A stretch of DNA of 64,000 nt, from assembly GCA_036386515.1 (NCBI GenBank), contig DASVVO010000081.1, forward strand, positions 1 through 64,000, in the 5' to 3' direction. The stretch is from JAIVJZ01 sp036386515 (GTDB taxonomy: Bacteria > Acidobacteriota > Blastocatellia > Pyrinomonadales > Pyrinomonadaceae). The notes below the pieces were generated by a model. It made no database searches. It had not been told where the DNA came from and worked only from the letters and a program-made list of their open reading frames with translations. The position numbers and the translations under genes were made by a program. Below are positions 1-9,196 of the stretch, piece after piece; the stretch's first letter is position 1, and the number at the start of each line of letters is the position of its first letter.

Positions 1-52
1 GTCCCGGAGGGACGATTGAATGGTGATGAACATTCAATCGTCCCTCCGGGAC
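1..52. repeat. Perfect inverted repeat, REP-like
   Basis: The arms at 1-20 and 33-52 are perfect reverse complements around a 12-nt loop. The motif GTCCCGGAGGGACG resembles REP-like palindromes that occur dispersed in bacterial genomes. A related partial copy (ATCGTCCCT followed by GGCGG) lies at about 105-120, after a small GGCGAT/ATCGCC hairpin near 83-97. The element touches the window edge, so its left context is unknown. Confidence 0.75.
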
Positions 53-144
53 TCCATACTTTATCTTGTACCTTATCCCCGGCGATAAATCGCCGGGCTA
101 TTATCAATCGTCCCTGGCGGTACTCGTTCAAACAGCTTCTAAAG

Positions 145-240
145 AAAGTTTGTCGTTCATCCGTCGTTCATCCATCCTTCATCCATCCTTCATCCGTCGT
201 TCATCCGTCGTTCATCCATCGTTCATCCGTCGTCCATCGC
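145..240. repeat. Tandem repeat of about 10-11 bp
   Basis: The word GTTCATCCGTC or GTTCATCCATC, with small variants, is repeated about eight times. It fills the space downstream of the first minus-strand gene. The short reading frames crossing it encode only the repeat and are not credible genes. Apart from this array and the palindromes at 1-120 I see nothing else in 1-278. No purine-rich partner arm is visible, unlike the paired-word hairpins elsewhere in the window. Confidence 0.7.
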
Positions 241-278
241 CATCGCTCCGCGTTCGGCGTCCTGCCTTCGTCGTTCGC

Positions 279-2810
279 TTAGTCGATGATCGGCGATGAC
301 TGAGAGGCGGGTTTGCCGCCGGTGTCGTCGCCGCGCAGAGAGCCGGTCTGGTCTATGTAGAAGGAGCGGCGTCCGAGTTTGGGGTAGGCGGTGGGCGTGG
401 CGGTGGCCTCGTAGCGGTCGCCGGAGGCGGAGAGCTTAACCGCGTAGCCGCTCGTCTCCGACCAGTCCGAGTCGCCCGGCCCGGAGCTGTCGCCTTTCTC
501 GGCCGTGAGTTCTTCGAGCGTGCCGTAACGGCCGTGGCTCTCCTTGTAACGGGTCTGCGCGTCGTGGAGCATGCGCAGTTTCCATTCGGCCGTGTACTCG
601 TTCGCGCGGATGGGGGCGAGTTTCTGGCTGACGAGTTGGCTGGCCGCGAACAGCGAGAGGAGGTTTTTCGGCAGCCGGAGTTCGTGCATGAGGCCGTCGG
701 ATTCGCGCGTGGCGAGGTGCGTCACCGCGCCGGGTTCGGGGTTGAGGCGCATGAGGTAGGCGCGGATGGCCGGGTCGTCGATGTCGTCAATGGAGCTGGT
801 CACTTCAGAGAACATGCTCTTGAGCAGCGCGCTGGCGAGGTAGACCTGCCCGATGCCCTGCCGGGACTGCCAACTCGTCGAATCGCGGAAGCGCGCGCTG
901 GCGGCGAGCGTTTCGCCGCTGTTGTAGGCATCAGTGACGCGGCGCATGGTGGCCGCGTCGGGCGCGCCGACGAGGAAACGATCGATGAAGGCGAGCGTGC
1001 CGTTCGAGAAGGTGAGCACTTCGACCTGCCCGTGCTTCTCGACGATGCTCTGCTCGGTTGCGCCCGCGAAGCCGATGGCGTTCAGCACGCGCGGCAGGAG
1101 TTTCTGCAAGCTCTCCTTGTCGTTCAAAGCGACGACGACGATGGGGCCGGAGGGCGGGGGCGGCGAATCATCTTTTTCGCTCCGGCGCACGGCGCGACGG
1201 CCGAAGAATTGATTGCCGGGCATGCCGATGGCGATCTCGTTGCCGAGCGCGGCGATCAGTTCTTCGCGGATGCGAAAGTTGTTGGTCTTCTCGAACGCCG
1301 TGAGTTGTTCGCCGAAGCCGCCTTTGCCTTCTTCCTGCGCGGCGGCGAGATCGACGATTTTCATCATGGAGGCGAGATAGTCGTACATCTGCGGCAGGTC
1401 GAGCGAGATGCTGAGGAAGATGTCCGTGTCGGCGGGCAGCACCGTCGAGGCTTCGGCGGCGATGGGCGGGCCTGAGAGCAGCACGGGGAGGAAGGGAATC
1501 GGGCGCAGCGGTTGATCGCCGGAGAGGTCGATGAAGAGGCCGCGCACGACGAGCGCGTCACCGTCGAGCGACGCCCCGACGCCGATTGCCTCCGACCATG
1601 ATTCGTTACTCGCGCCCCGCCCGTTGAAGGCGAGCGACGAGAGCGACTGCGCGAACTGCCGCGACTGCTCGTGCTGCCGTTCCTCTTCCAACTCCTTCTC
1701 ACTCTTCGGCGTGGGCGTCGGCTCCGGCGGCGTCTCGTCCGCGGGCGCGACGTTCGCGTTCGACGTGTTCGTGTTCCCGCCCATCGTGACGGAAAAGTTC
1801 GCGTTGCCGTTCGCGTCCGTGCGGATGTTCGTATTGCCCCCGCCGCCGAGCACGGCCACCGTTTCGTCCTCGACGATGAGGTCGGAGTTGCCTTGCGCCC
1901 CGCCCTTGCGCGCCTCGGCCTGCCGTATCTCCTCCATCCGCCGGTACTCTTTCTCCAACGCCTCGTTGCGCTGCTTCATGCTGTTCGTCATGCGCGTGGG
2001 GTGGAAATAGACGAACAGCGTGTCGGAACTGAAGCGCGTGCGCGCGGCCTGAAAGTCCGCCTCGTTGACGAGCAACGCCTCATCCGTCCCGTGTAAATCC
2101 TTGAACGTAAAATTCGTGTTGCTCATGGCGATGAGACTGCCCGCGCGCTTGATTTGAAACGGGAGCGCGGCGGGCGAAGCTGACCGCCGCCCGCCACCCG
2201 CGTTCTCCGTCGCAGCCGCCTGCGTCCGCGCGCGACGGCGCGTGCGCCGACGCGGGGTGTCAGAGGTTTCGAGCGTCGCGTTCGTCGTCAACGTCGTCCT
2301 CGCCGGGGCGATGTTTGGCGGCTTGATGTTGGCGGCGGCGAACTGCCTCAACTCGGGCACGAATTTTCGCGCCTCCTCGGCCGAAGGCATTTCCAGGGCG
2401 AGCAGCGTTTCCGGCAAGCCCGCGCGCACGGGCATCGTGGCGAACATCAAACGCGCCGTCAGCAGCGCGTCGGCGTGCGCGTCGATGAAGTTGTACAAGG
2501 CCAGCATCTCGTCGGGCGCGCCGCTGCCTTCGAGGTTGAAGGGCGCGAGCAGTTGCTTCATCTCCTCGGAGTTGGCATGACGGCCGACCGCGCGCAACTC
2601 CGCGTAGATGCCGTAGGCATCGGCCGATAGCAGCGTGTCGAACGTCACGGCGGGAGTTGGTTCGGCGGCGGGCGTCGGCCGCGCCGGGGCTGGCCTGGCG
2701 GGCGCGGGCTTCGGGGCGGGACGCTGCGCCCGGATGGGAGCGAGCAACAGCGAGACGGCCAACACGACGAGCAACGCGCCGCGAGAGCGCACGGAGAGGG
2801 GGAACTTCAT
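279..2810 (-). CDS. Secreted protein of unknown function with a pilin-like C-terminal segment
   Basis: This 843-aa protein is not assigned to a family. The start at 2810 (MKFPLSV) is chosen because AAGGA lies 10 nt upstream and a typical signal peptide follows, with a hydrophobic core ending at ALA-like residues near APIRAQ. The 19 residues upstream in the open frame are not signal-like. After a Pro/Ala-rich linker comes a large region with repeated alpha/beta character, in which the pattern 'LPADTDIFLSISLD...' opens a second half; an Asn/Gly-rich segment separates the halves. The last 100 residues contain LRMLHDAQTRYKESHGRYGT, which resembles the post-helix segment of type II secretion pseudopilins. 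Export is inferred; the function is unknown. It is the last gene of a minus-strand run that starts near 11 kb. Confidence 0.75.
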   Translation of the reverse strand: MKFPLSVRSRGALLVVLAVSLLLAPIRAQRPAPKPAPARPAPARPTPAAEPTPAVTFDTLLSADAYGIYAELRAVGRHANSEEMKQLLAPFNLEGSGAPDEMLALYNFIDAHADALLTARLMFATMPVRAGLPETLLALEMPSAEEARKFVPELRQFAAANIKPPNIAPARTTLTTNATLETSDTPRRRTRRRARTQAAATENAGGGRRSASPAALPFQIKRAGSLIAMSNTNFTFKDLHGTDEALLVNEADFQAARTRFSSDTLFVYFHPTRMTNSMKQRNEALEKEYRRMEEIRQAEARKGGAQGNSDLIVEDETVAVLGGGGNTNIRTDANGNANFSVTMGGNTNTSNANVAPADETPPEPTPTPKSEKELEEERQHEQSRQFAQSLSSLAFNGRGASNESWSEAIGVGASLDGDALVVRGLFIDLSGDQPLRPIPFLPVLLSGPPIAAEASTVLPADTDIFLSISLDLPQMYDYLASMMKIVDLAAAQEEGKGGFGEQLTAFEKTNNFRIREELIAALGNEIAIGMPGNQFFGRRAVRRSEKDDSPPPPSGPIVVVALNDKESLQKLLPRVLNAIGFAGATEQSIVEKHGQVEVLTFSNGTLAFIDRFLVGAPDAATMRRVTDAYNSGETLAASARFRDSTSWQSRQGIGQVYLASALLKSMFSEVTSSIDDIDDPAIRAYLMRLNPEPGAVTHLATRESDGLMHELRLPKNLLSLFAASQLVSQKLAPIRANEYTAEWKLRMLHDAQTRYKESHGRYGTLEELTAEKGDSSGPGDSDWSETSGYAVKLSASGDRYEATATPTAYPKLGRRSFYIDQTGSLRGDDTGGKPASQSSPIID

Positions 2811-3130
<320 letters not shown>

Positions 3131-6100
3131 TCAGGCTTTTTCCAACCCGGCATACTTTTCGATCAGCTTCTTCTGACCGAAGCCGGGGAAGCTGATGGTG
3201 AGTTTGGCGGCGTCGCCCGTGCCTTCGCGGCGCAGGACGAGGCCGCGCCCGTACTTCGCGTGCTTGACGTGCGCGCCGGGCGCGAAACCGCCCGCGTCGT
3301 TCGTTGCGGGTGTGGTCGAAGATTTGCCTGCCTCCGCGCGGCGTTTGATGGTGGGCGACGGCGGCGGCGTCGCGCTGCGCGGGTTCACTTGCTGACCGCG
3401 CTGGCGGAAAAATTCGGCGATGGAGTCCGCGCTGTTGTAGGTCTTGCCCTCGTAAGGTTTCTCGGGGCGCGCCGCGCCGCCCGTCTGGCCGCGCAAGGCG
3501 CGCGCGGCGTGCGCGTTCTCCAGCCGGTCGGAACTGCGCGCGAAGGAGAGCCAGGAGGGGCCGCGCGACAGGTCTTCCATCAAGTCGAACGGCATCTCGT
3601 TCAAAAACTGCGACGGCTCGGACGCCAACTCTTCGCCGTAGACGCGCCGCTTCATCGCGTGCGTCACGTAGAGAAACCGCTCGGCGCGCGTGATGGCGAC
3701 GTAGCAGAGCCGCCGCTCCTCTTCGAGTTCGGCCGGGTCGGTGGCCGAGCGCGAGTGGGGGAACAGCCCGTCTTCGAGGCCGACCATGAAGACGAGCGGA
3801 AACTCCAAACCCTTCGCCGAGTGGACGGTCATCAACGTGACGGGCGCGTCGCGCTTGTACTGATCCGTGTCGGAGACGAGCGCGGCGGCGTCTATAAAGT
3901 CGCGCAGGCCGCCGCCCTCTTCGCGGTCGTAATCCACGGCCGCGTTGACGAGTTCCTGCAAGTTCTCCAGACGCCCCTCGGCCTCTTCCGTGTTCTCCGA
4001 CTTCAAAGCGTCCGCGTAACCCGAATCGAGTATGGCCGCCTTGACCACTTCCGACGCCGGTTCGCGCTGTGCGACCGAGACGAGGTTCGTGATCATGCGC
4101 TGAAAGTTTTTGAGCGACGACGCGGCGCGCGCCGCGAACCCCTTCGTCTCCTGCGTCGGGTCGGTGACGATGGCGAGCGTCTCCCAGAGCGAGACGCCGT
4201 AGTCTTTGGCGCGGCGGTCGAGTTCGTCGAGCGTCTGTTTGCCGAGGCCGCGCGGCGGCGTGTTGATGACGCGCATGAGGGCGATGGAATCGTGCGGGTT
4301 CATCGCCAGTTTGAGGTAAGAGATGATGTCGCGCACCTCGGCGCGCTCGTAGAAGGAGAAGCCGCCGACGATGTTGTAAGCGATGTTGGCGCGCCGCATC
4401 GCCTCTTCAAACACGCGCGACTGCGCGTTCGTGCGATACAGCACGGCCGCCCGCAGCGCGGGATCGACGCGGCGATGCTCATCTACTTTCGCCGCCACAA
4501 AGCGCGCCTCGCCCTCCGCATCGAAAGCCTGATAGTAGCGAATGCGCTCGCCCGCCGGGTTCGATGTCCACAGGTTCTTGCCCTTGCGCTCCGTGTTCAA
4601 CTTCACGACCGCGCCCGCCGTGTCCAGAATGTTCTGCGTCGAGCGATAATTCTGCTCCAACCGAATCGCCTTCGCCTCCGGGTAGTGCTGCTCGAAGTTC
4701 AAAATGTTCGAGATGTCCGCGCCGCGCCATTTGTAGATCGAGTTGTGCGTGTAGATGTGGTTGGCGACGAAATTATGCGTGCGTTCGACGTTGAAATCGT
4801 AGATGCGTCCGCTATAGGTTAAGCGTTCGACCGCGACCACCTCGTCCTGCTCGATGCCGTCGGGCGTATGCACGAAGACGCGCATGCCGGGGAGGACATG
4901 CGAGGCGGGGGTAAAGTGAAGCGAAGTGCCGTCGGTAAAGCCCGCCTTGAGAATCAAGTTGACGCCGCCGAGCGCGGAATCAACTTTCCGGTGCAAGGCA
5001 ACGATCTCTCCAAAGTCTCCCGTCGTGGCGCGCACGCGCCAGCCGTTGCGCTTGTGCGGTGTCGGGTTAAGTCCGATTCGGCGCAGACGCCCCGCGTCGT
5101 CCATGTCCGAGCCGAGCACTTCGCAATAGTGCAGCGGGTTATGGCGTCCGTCCTTGCAGAGCGTGACGCTGAAATTGCGCCGCCGCGTGAGCGTGGTGCA
5201 TTTCGGCGTGTGGTGCGGGTGCTCGAAAGACATCCTCTTAGCGGCGAGCAAAGCCCGCGCTCCGCGCTCCGTATCGACTCCGGCGAACAGACGATCAATG
5301 GAAGCCTGCGGCATCCTCGTTCCGGTGACGGCCTTGAACATGACGGTCGGCAAGCCGTAGGCGGCGGCGTAAAAATTCTCCCAGTAACACGATTCTTCTT
5401 CGGTGCGGCACGCTTCGATCACCCAGAGGGCGTCGGCGCTTTCCTGCGTGCTGCGTTGGATGAAGCCGATGGTTTTATGAGCCGCGCTCGCCGTACGATA
5501 ACGCCGCGTGACGCCCAGACGGAAACCGACGCCGCGCTTGTACATCAGGTAAGTGAAGAACAAGTCGTCGCCGTCAGCATCGTCAACCATGTAGCGCGCG
5601 AAATGCACGTGCTCCGGCGTGGTCGTCAGTGAGAAGCCGCGCTTCGTGCTGATCTTGACGACCGGCTGATTGATAACCCGACGCTCGGTCACTTCCGCGA
5701 CGCGGCTGAATTGCGTTTGACCGCCGCCCTTCGCGCTCAACACGCTATCGCCGACGCGCACCTTCTCCGCGCGCAAAGTTCCGCGCCGGGTCTCGATCAT
5801 CGTGCCCGCGACCACACATTGATCTTCGTCGCCGACGACGCAGACGTTCTGCTGTCGTTCGGTGAGGAAGCGGATGAGGGCGAACTGGAGACTGTTGGTG
5901 TCTTGATACTCATCGACGAGGATGTAGCGAAACTTGTCGTTGTAGTAGTCGCGCACCTCCTTGTTTTTGCGCAGGAGGCGGACGGCCTTGATCATCAGGT
6001 CGTCGAAGTCGAGCGCGTTGTTGTTGACGAGGCGTTCCTCGTAGAGACGGTAGACGCGGGCGATGGCGGCGCGCTTTTCGTCGCCGTATTCGACGCGCGC

Positions 6101-6583
6101 GGCGTAAGCGTCGGCGTCCGTGCCGCTGTTCTTGGCGTGGCTGATGGCGGACTGCACCTGGCGCGCGCCGAGGCGGTCGGAGTCGAGTCCTAAATCTTTG
6201 ACCGCGCCCTTGACGATGCGCGTCGAGTCGTCTTGATCGTAGATGGTGAAGGAGCGCGTATGACCCTCTTCGAGCCGCTCGATGTCGCGGCGCAGGATAC
6301 GCACGCAGAGGGAGTGGAAGGTGGAAATGAGCGGCGCGCTCGGGAGCCGCTGGTCGCTCAAGAGCCGCGCGACGCGCTCGCGCATCTCGCCCGCAGCCTT
6401 GTTCGTGAAGGTGACGGCGAGAATGTGATAGGGCGCAACGCCCTGTTCGGCGATGAGGTAGGCGATGCGATGCACGATGACGCGCGTCTTGCCCGACCCC
6501 GCGCCCGCCAGTATCAGCAGCGGCCCTTCCGTCGTCGCCACGGCGACGCGTTGTTGTTCGTTGAGTCCTGAAAGAAAGTCCAT
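3131..6583 (-). CDS. pcrA: ATP-dependent DNA helicase UvrD/PcrA with intein
   Basis: This is a superfamily 1A 3'-5' DNA helicase acting in repair and replication restart. The precursor is 1150 aa. Motif I (AGAGSGKT, about residues 26-33), motif II (VDEYQDTN, about 223-230) and the C-terminal family features are present, including the FAPGAHVKHAKYGRGLV segment typical of the PcrA C-terminal beta domain. A 359-residue intein (residues 256-614) interrupts motif III between GDEDQ and SIYKWRGAD; without it the protein is about 791 aa, normal for the family. Start 6583 (MDFLSGLNEQQ) is preferred because the 23 codons upstream are translated intergenic repeat. No Shine-Dalgarno is evident there, since the repeat abuts the start. 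Confidence 0.95.
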   Translation of the reverse strand: MDFLSGLNEQQRVAVATTEGPLLILAGAGSGKTRVIVHRIAYLIAEQGVAPYHILAVTFTNKAAGEMRERVARLLSDQRLPSAPLISTFHSLCVRILRRDIERLEEGHTRSFTIYDQDDSTRIVKGAVKDLGLDSDRLGARQVQSAISHAKNSGTDADAYAARVEYGDEKRAAIARVYRLYEERLVNNNALDFDDLMIKAVRLLRKNKEVRDYYNDKFRYILVDEYQDTNSLQFALIRFLTERQQNVCVVGDEDQCVVAGTMIETRRGTLRAEKVRVGDSVLSAKGGGQTQFSRVAEVTERRVINQPVVKISTKRGFSLTTTPEHVHFARYMVDDADGDDLFFTYLMYKRGVGFRLGVTRRYRTASAAHKTIGFIQRSTQESADALWVIEACRTEEESCYWENFYAAAYGLPTVMFKAVTGTRMPQASIDRLFAGVDTERGARALLAAKRMSFEHPHHTPKCTTLTRRRNFSVTLCKDGRHNPLHYCEVLGSDMDDAGRLRRIGLNPTPHKRNGWRVRATTGDFGEIVALHRKVDSALGGVNLILKAGFTDGTSLHFTPASHVLPGMRVFVHTPDGIEQDEVVAVERLTYSGRIYDFNVERTHNFVANHIYTHNSIYKWRGADISNILNFEQHYPEAKAIRLEQNYRSTQNILDTAGAVVKLNTERKGKNLWTSNPAGERIRYYQAFDAEGEARFVAAKVDEHRRVDPALRAAVLYRTNAQSRVFEEAMRRANIAYNIVGGFSFYERAEVRDIISYLKLAMNPHDSIALMRVINTPPRGLGKQTLDELDRRAKDYGVSLWETLAIVTDPTQETKGFAARAASSLKNFQRMITNLVSVAQREPASEVVKAAILDSGYADALKSENTEEAEGRLENLQELVNAAVDYDREEGGGLRDFIDAAALVSDTDQYKRDAPVTLMTVHSAKGLEFPLVFMVGLEDGLFPHSRSATDPAELEEERRLCYVAITRAERFLYVTHAMKRRVYGEELASEPSQFLNEMPFDLMEDLSRGPSWLSFARSSDRLENAHAARALRGQTGGAARPEKPYEGKTYNSADSIAEFFRQRGQQVNPRSATPPPSPTIKRRAEAGKSSTTPATNDAGGFAPGAHVKHAKYGRGLVLRREGTGDAAKLTISFPGFGQKKLIEKYAGLEKA
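4742..5818 (-). other. Intein in helicase motif III
   Basis: The in-frame insertion has the splice signature: it begins with Cys (codon 5816-5818), ends THN (Asn codon 4742-4744), and the next residue is Ser. Block A is CVVAGTMIETRRGTL followed by VRVGDSVL; block B carries TTTPEHVHF; the C-terminal blocks read YDFNVERTHNFVANHIYTHN. At 359 residues it is too long for a mini-intein, so a central domain of about 200 residues lies between splicing halves. I see no LAGLIDADG motif there. The segment FFTYLMYKRG...FRLG, followed about 50 residues later by a conserved-looking Glu (YWENFYAAAYGLP), is loosely reminiscent of a GIY-YIG nuclease; that part is speculative. Confidence 0.93.
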
Positions 6584-6588
6584 AAGTA

Positions 6589-6661
6589 AAGTGACAGGTG
6601 ACAGGTGACAGGTGACAGGATGAAGACAGGTGTTAATCCTGTCACCTGTCACCTGTCACTT
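6589..6661. repeat. Paired-word hairpin (GTGACAGG family)
   Basis: The left arm 6589-6620 holds four copies of GTGACAG. The right arm 6637-6661 holds the complementary CTGTCAC copies. It fills the whole gap between the isochorismatase-like gene and the helicase gene. The stop codon of the upstream gene (TGA, minus strand, 6656-6658) is the first TGA of the repeat word AAGTGACAGG. Confidence 0.85.
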
Positions 6662-7213
6662 AATAAGTTTCTGCACCGCCTTGAATTGTTCGTGGGCGGC
6701 ATCGCGCATGAGTTCGAAGAGAGCCATTTCGATGGAAGAGGGGAGCGCGCCGGATTGTTGCATCTTGTCGAGGCCGGTCTGGCGATTGTGCGCGGAGCGC
6801 GCCGTGATGCACTCGGAGAGAAGATGCACGCGGTAGCCGCGCGCGAGCAGGTCGTGCGTCGTTTGGTTGACGCAGACGTGCGCTTCGATGCCGCAGACGA
6901 GCGCGTGGCGCGCGCCCACGCGTTCGAGTTCGCCGACGAAACTTTGCGCGCCGCAGGAACTGAAGGCGGTCTTTTCGATGGGTTCGAGCGCGGCGGGCAG
7001 CACGGCGCGAATCTCCCCGGCGGTGCGCCCCAAGCCCTTCGGGTATTGTTCGGTGAAGAGCACGGGCAGGCCGAGCAGTTGAGCGGCGTGCGCCATGAGC
7101 GCGATGCGTACCGCGACCTCAGCGAAGTCGGGCACGGAGGAGCGAAACGCCTCCTGCATGTCGATGATGATGAGCGCGGTCTGCGACGCGTCGAGCGTGT
7201 TCTCGTGTGCCAT
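6656..7213 (-). CDS. Isochorismatase-family cysteine hydrolase
   Basis: The product is a 185-aa member of the isochorismatase-like (nicotinamidase/YcaC) hydrolase superfamily. The catalytic triad candidates are visible: Asp in IIIDMQEAF near the N-terminus, a Lys in the YPKGLG or EKTAF segment, and the nucleophile Cys in GIEAHVCVNQT. Members hydrolyse amide or vinyl-ether substrates; the sequence does not reveal which. Start 7213 (MAHENT) has GAAAGG about 9 nt upstream and is preferred over a GTG 11 codons earlier. The stop codon lies in the adjacent intergenic repeat. It sits between helicase and secreted-protein genes with no obvious pathway partner. Confidence 0.88.
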   Translation of the reverse strand: MAHENTLDASQTALIIIDMQEAFRSSVPDFAEVAVRIALMAHAAQLLGLPVLFTEQYPKGLGRTAGEIRAVLPAALEPIEKTAFSSCGAQSFVGELERVGARHALVCGIEAHVCVNQTTHDLLARGYRVHLLSECITARSAHNRQTGLDKMQQSGALPSSIEMALFELMRDAAHEQFKAVQKLIK

Positions 7214-7306
7214 TCGTGAAAACCTTTCGGGCAGCCATTTAAGCACAGGGAAAAGTGAAAGTGAAAAGGGGAAGGGTGAGAGGAAGGCGGGAGGCGCGCG
7301 CGAGGC

Positions 7307-9196
7307 TCACCGCGACGGATGCGGCAGCACGAAATCGGCGATGCGCTGGCAGGGGGCGAGCGCGAGAGGGGCGCGTGCGGCCTCGGCTTCGCGCCGCAGG
7401 CGGGCGCGCGCGTCGGCCTCCCAGGCGAGCGGGAGCGGGGAATTGTCCGGCGCGTCCGGCGCGTTCGGGGCGGGGCGCGCGAGCAGCCAGTAGCGACCGG
7501 GGGAGATATGAGCGAAGGCGAACGCGCCGTCGGCGGCGACGCGGCTCTCCGCGTAGCGCAGGAGGTTGTCGGCCTGTTCGCGTTCCGCCGGGACGAGGTG
7601 AACGCGCAGCGCGACTCCGGCGGCAGACGCGCCCGCGCCGCCGTTTGCGGCCGCGATGCGACCGCGCACACCCGCCGCGCCCGCCGCGACGTGGAGGTTT
7701 AAGCCGGAGAGGCGTTCGCCCGTTTGCAGAGTGAACCCGAGGCGCGCCGGGTCGCCGATTGCCGGGGCGGGCCTGGCGGTTTTGCCGGGAGCGGCGGGCG
7801 CGGGCGGCGCATTGTTAGCCGGGGCGTTCGCGAGCGTGACGGCGCGAACGTAGAAGTCTGCGGCAGGGAGGCGCACGAGCAGTTGGTAGTGACCGGCCTT
7901 GAGGCCGCGCAAGTGAAATTCGCCTTTGTCGTCGGGCACGGTTTCGCTCGCGGCGGGAAAAAACGCGCTGCCCGGATCGGCGGCGTGGCCTGCGTCCACA
8001 CGTCGCGCGCTGATAACGCTTTCCGCGGCGCGCGGCGCGCGGGCGGGCGGGCAGGCGAGCTTATCGTCGAGGGCGGCGGGCGGGTCGAAACGCAGTTGGC
8101 CGGAGACGGAGCCGAGCGGCGCGAGGGCGAGCGTGATGCCGGTCACGTCGCGGCCGCGCACGCTGACGCGGCGGGGCGGCGAGGCGGCGGCGAGGTCGGC
8201 GCGCGATGAGTTGAGACGCGCCAACAGATCGTAGTCGCCGTCGGCGACGCCGTCGAAGGCGAAGCCGCTGTTGCCCGGCAGGAACGAGACGTACTGTTCG
8301 GGCGCGGCGGAGGAGACGTGCTTGAGTGCGATGACGACGGTGCCGGAGGCAGGATAATCAGCGGGGAGCGCGCCGGAGATCACGCCGCTGACGGCGCGCC
8401 CCGCTTCGCCGCGATAGCGGATGTCAATGCCGGTCATCTCCGCTCCGGCCGGCACGGCCACCTCGGTCGCGGCGTCGCGCGTGGTGGAGGGATAGTAAGT
8501 CGGCACGTTCAGGTCGTAGGGCGTGAACGTGCCGAAAGAGGTTCGGCCACCGGCGCGGATGATGTACGCGCCGGGGCGCAGGCCGTAGATGCGATAGACG
8601 CCGCGATCATCTGTCTGGCGGGGCTGCCAGATGCGGCCGCTCGCGCCCTCGCGCACCGTGCGCCCATCCGCGTAGCGCACGCGCGTCGCCTCGATAAAGA
8701 CCCCGACCACCGGCTCGCCGCCCGCGCCCGTCACCGTGCCCGTGATGACGCCGCCCTTGATCATCCTGAGCGTGACGGAATCGCCGACGTGATGATAGAC
8801 GCGCGCGGAGGGGTGTTCGGACGGATCGGTTTCGAGCATGTAACCGGGCGCGAAGGCGTTGACGAGATACGCGCCGAAGGTGAGATTGGCGAGGGTGAAC
8901 TTGCCCTCTCCATCGCTCTGCGCCGCCACCGCGCCCGCCGCGCCGCCCATCCGGCTCGCGCTGACTCTCGCGTTCGCCAGCGGTTGCCCGTCTTCGCCGA
9001 CGACGCGCCCCGTGATCGCGCCGCCCGTCCGGCTCTCGTCCGTTGCGACCTCCGCGCGCGTTTGCGCCGTCGAGGCAATTGGCGCGAGGAGCAGCACGGC
9101 GAGGAGGACGAGCGGCGACCAGAGCGCGCCGCGCCAGGTCGGTCGCACGCGCGCGGCGCGGCCGCTTACAGGCCGGAGGCGGCGGGCGGCGTTCAA
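7307..9196 (-). CDS. Secreted carboxypeptidase-regulatory-like domain protein (B)
   Basis: A 629-aa secreted protein with a signal-anchor or signal peptide (hydrophobic LVLLAVLLLAPIAS) ending near AQT. It then carries several CarboxypepD_reg-like beta-sandwich repeats, each announced by motifs such as ITGRVVGEDGQPLANARV, ITGTVTGAGGEPVVGV and VRGRIAAANGG, and by YRIYGLRPGAYIIRA or FHLRGLKAGHYQLLV lines. Such proteins are abundant in Acidobacteriota, where the domains accompany TonB-dependent uptake or surface structures. The start is TTG at 9196, overlapping the TGA of the upstream paralogue (TTGA), so the two are translationally coupled. No catalytic motif is visible and a structural or binding role is inferred. 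Confidence 0.82.
   Translation of the reverse strand: MNAARRLRPVSGRAARVRPTWRGALWSPLVLLAVLLLAPIASTAQTRAEVATDESRTGGAITGRVVGEDGQPLANARVSASRMGGAAGAVAAQSDGEGKFTLANLTFGAYLVNAFAPGYMLETDPSEHPSARVYHHVGDSVTLRMIKGGVITGTVTGAGGEPVVGVFIEATRVRYADGRTVREGASGRIWQPRQTDDRGVYRIYGLRPGAYIIRAGGRTSFGTFTPYDLNVPTYYPSTTRDAATEVAVPAGAEMTGIDIRYRGEAGRAVSGVISGALPADYPASGTVVIALKHVSSAAPEQYVSFLPGNSGFAFDGVADGDYDLLARLNSSRADLAAASPPRRVSVRGRDVTGITLALAPLGSVSGQLRFDPPAALDDKLACPPARAPRAAESVISARRVDAGHAADPGSAFFPAASETVPDDKGEFHLRGLKAGHYQLLVRLPAADFYVRAVTLANAPANNAPPAPAAPGKTARPAPAIGDPARLGFTLQTGERLSGLNLHVAAGAAGVRGRIAAANGGAGASAAGVALRVHLVPAEREQADNLLRYAESRVAADGAFAFAHISPGRYWLLARPAPNAPDAPDNSPLPLAWEADARARLRREAEAARAPLALAPCQRIADFVLPHPSR

Noticed and set aside
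16..299. Two small plus-strand frames at the left edge
   Set aside because: Both only translate the palindrome and the tandem GTTCATCC repeats.
3260..4822. 520-codon plus-strand frame
   Set aside because: It is antisense to the helicase and its translation is Arg/Val/Gly-rich without motifs.
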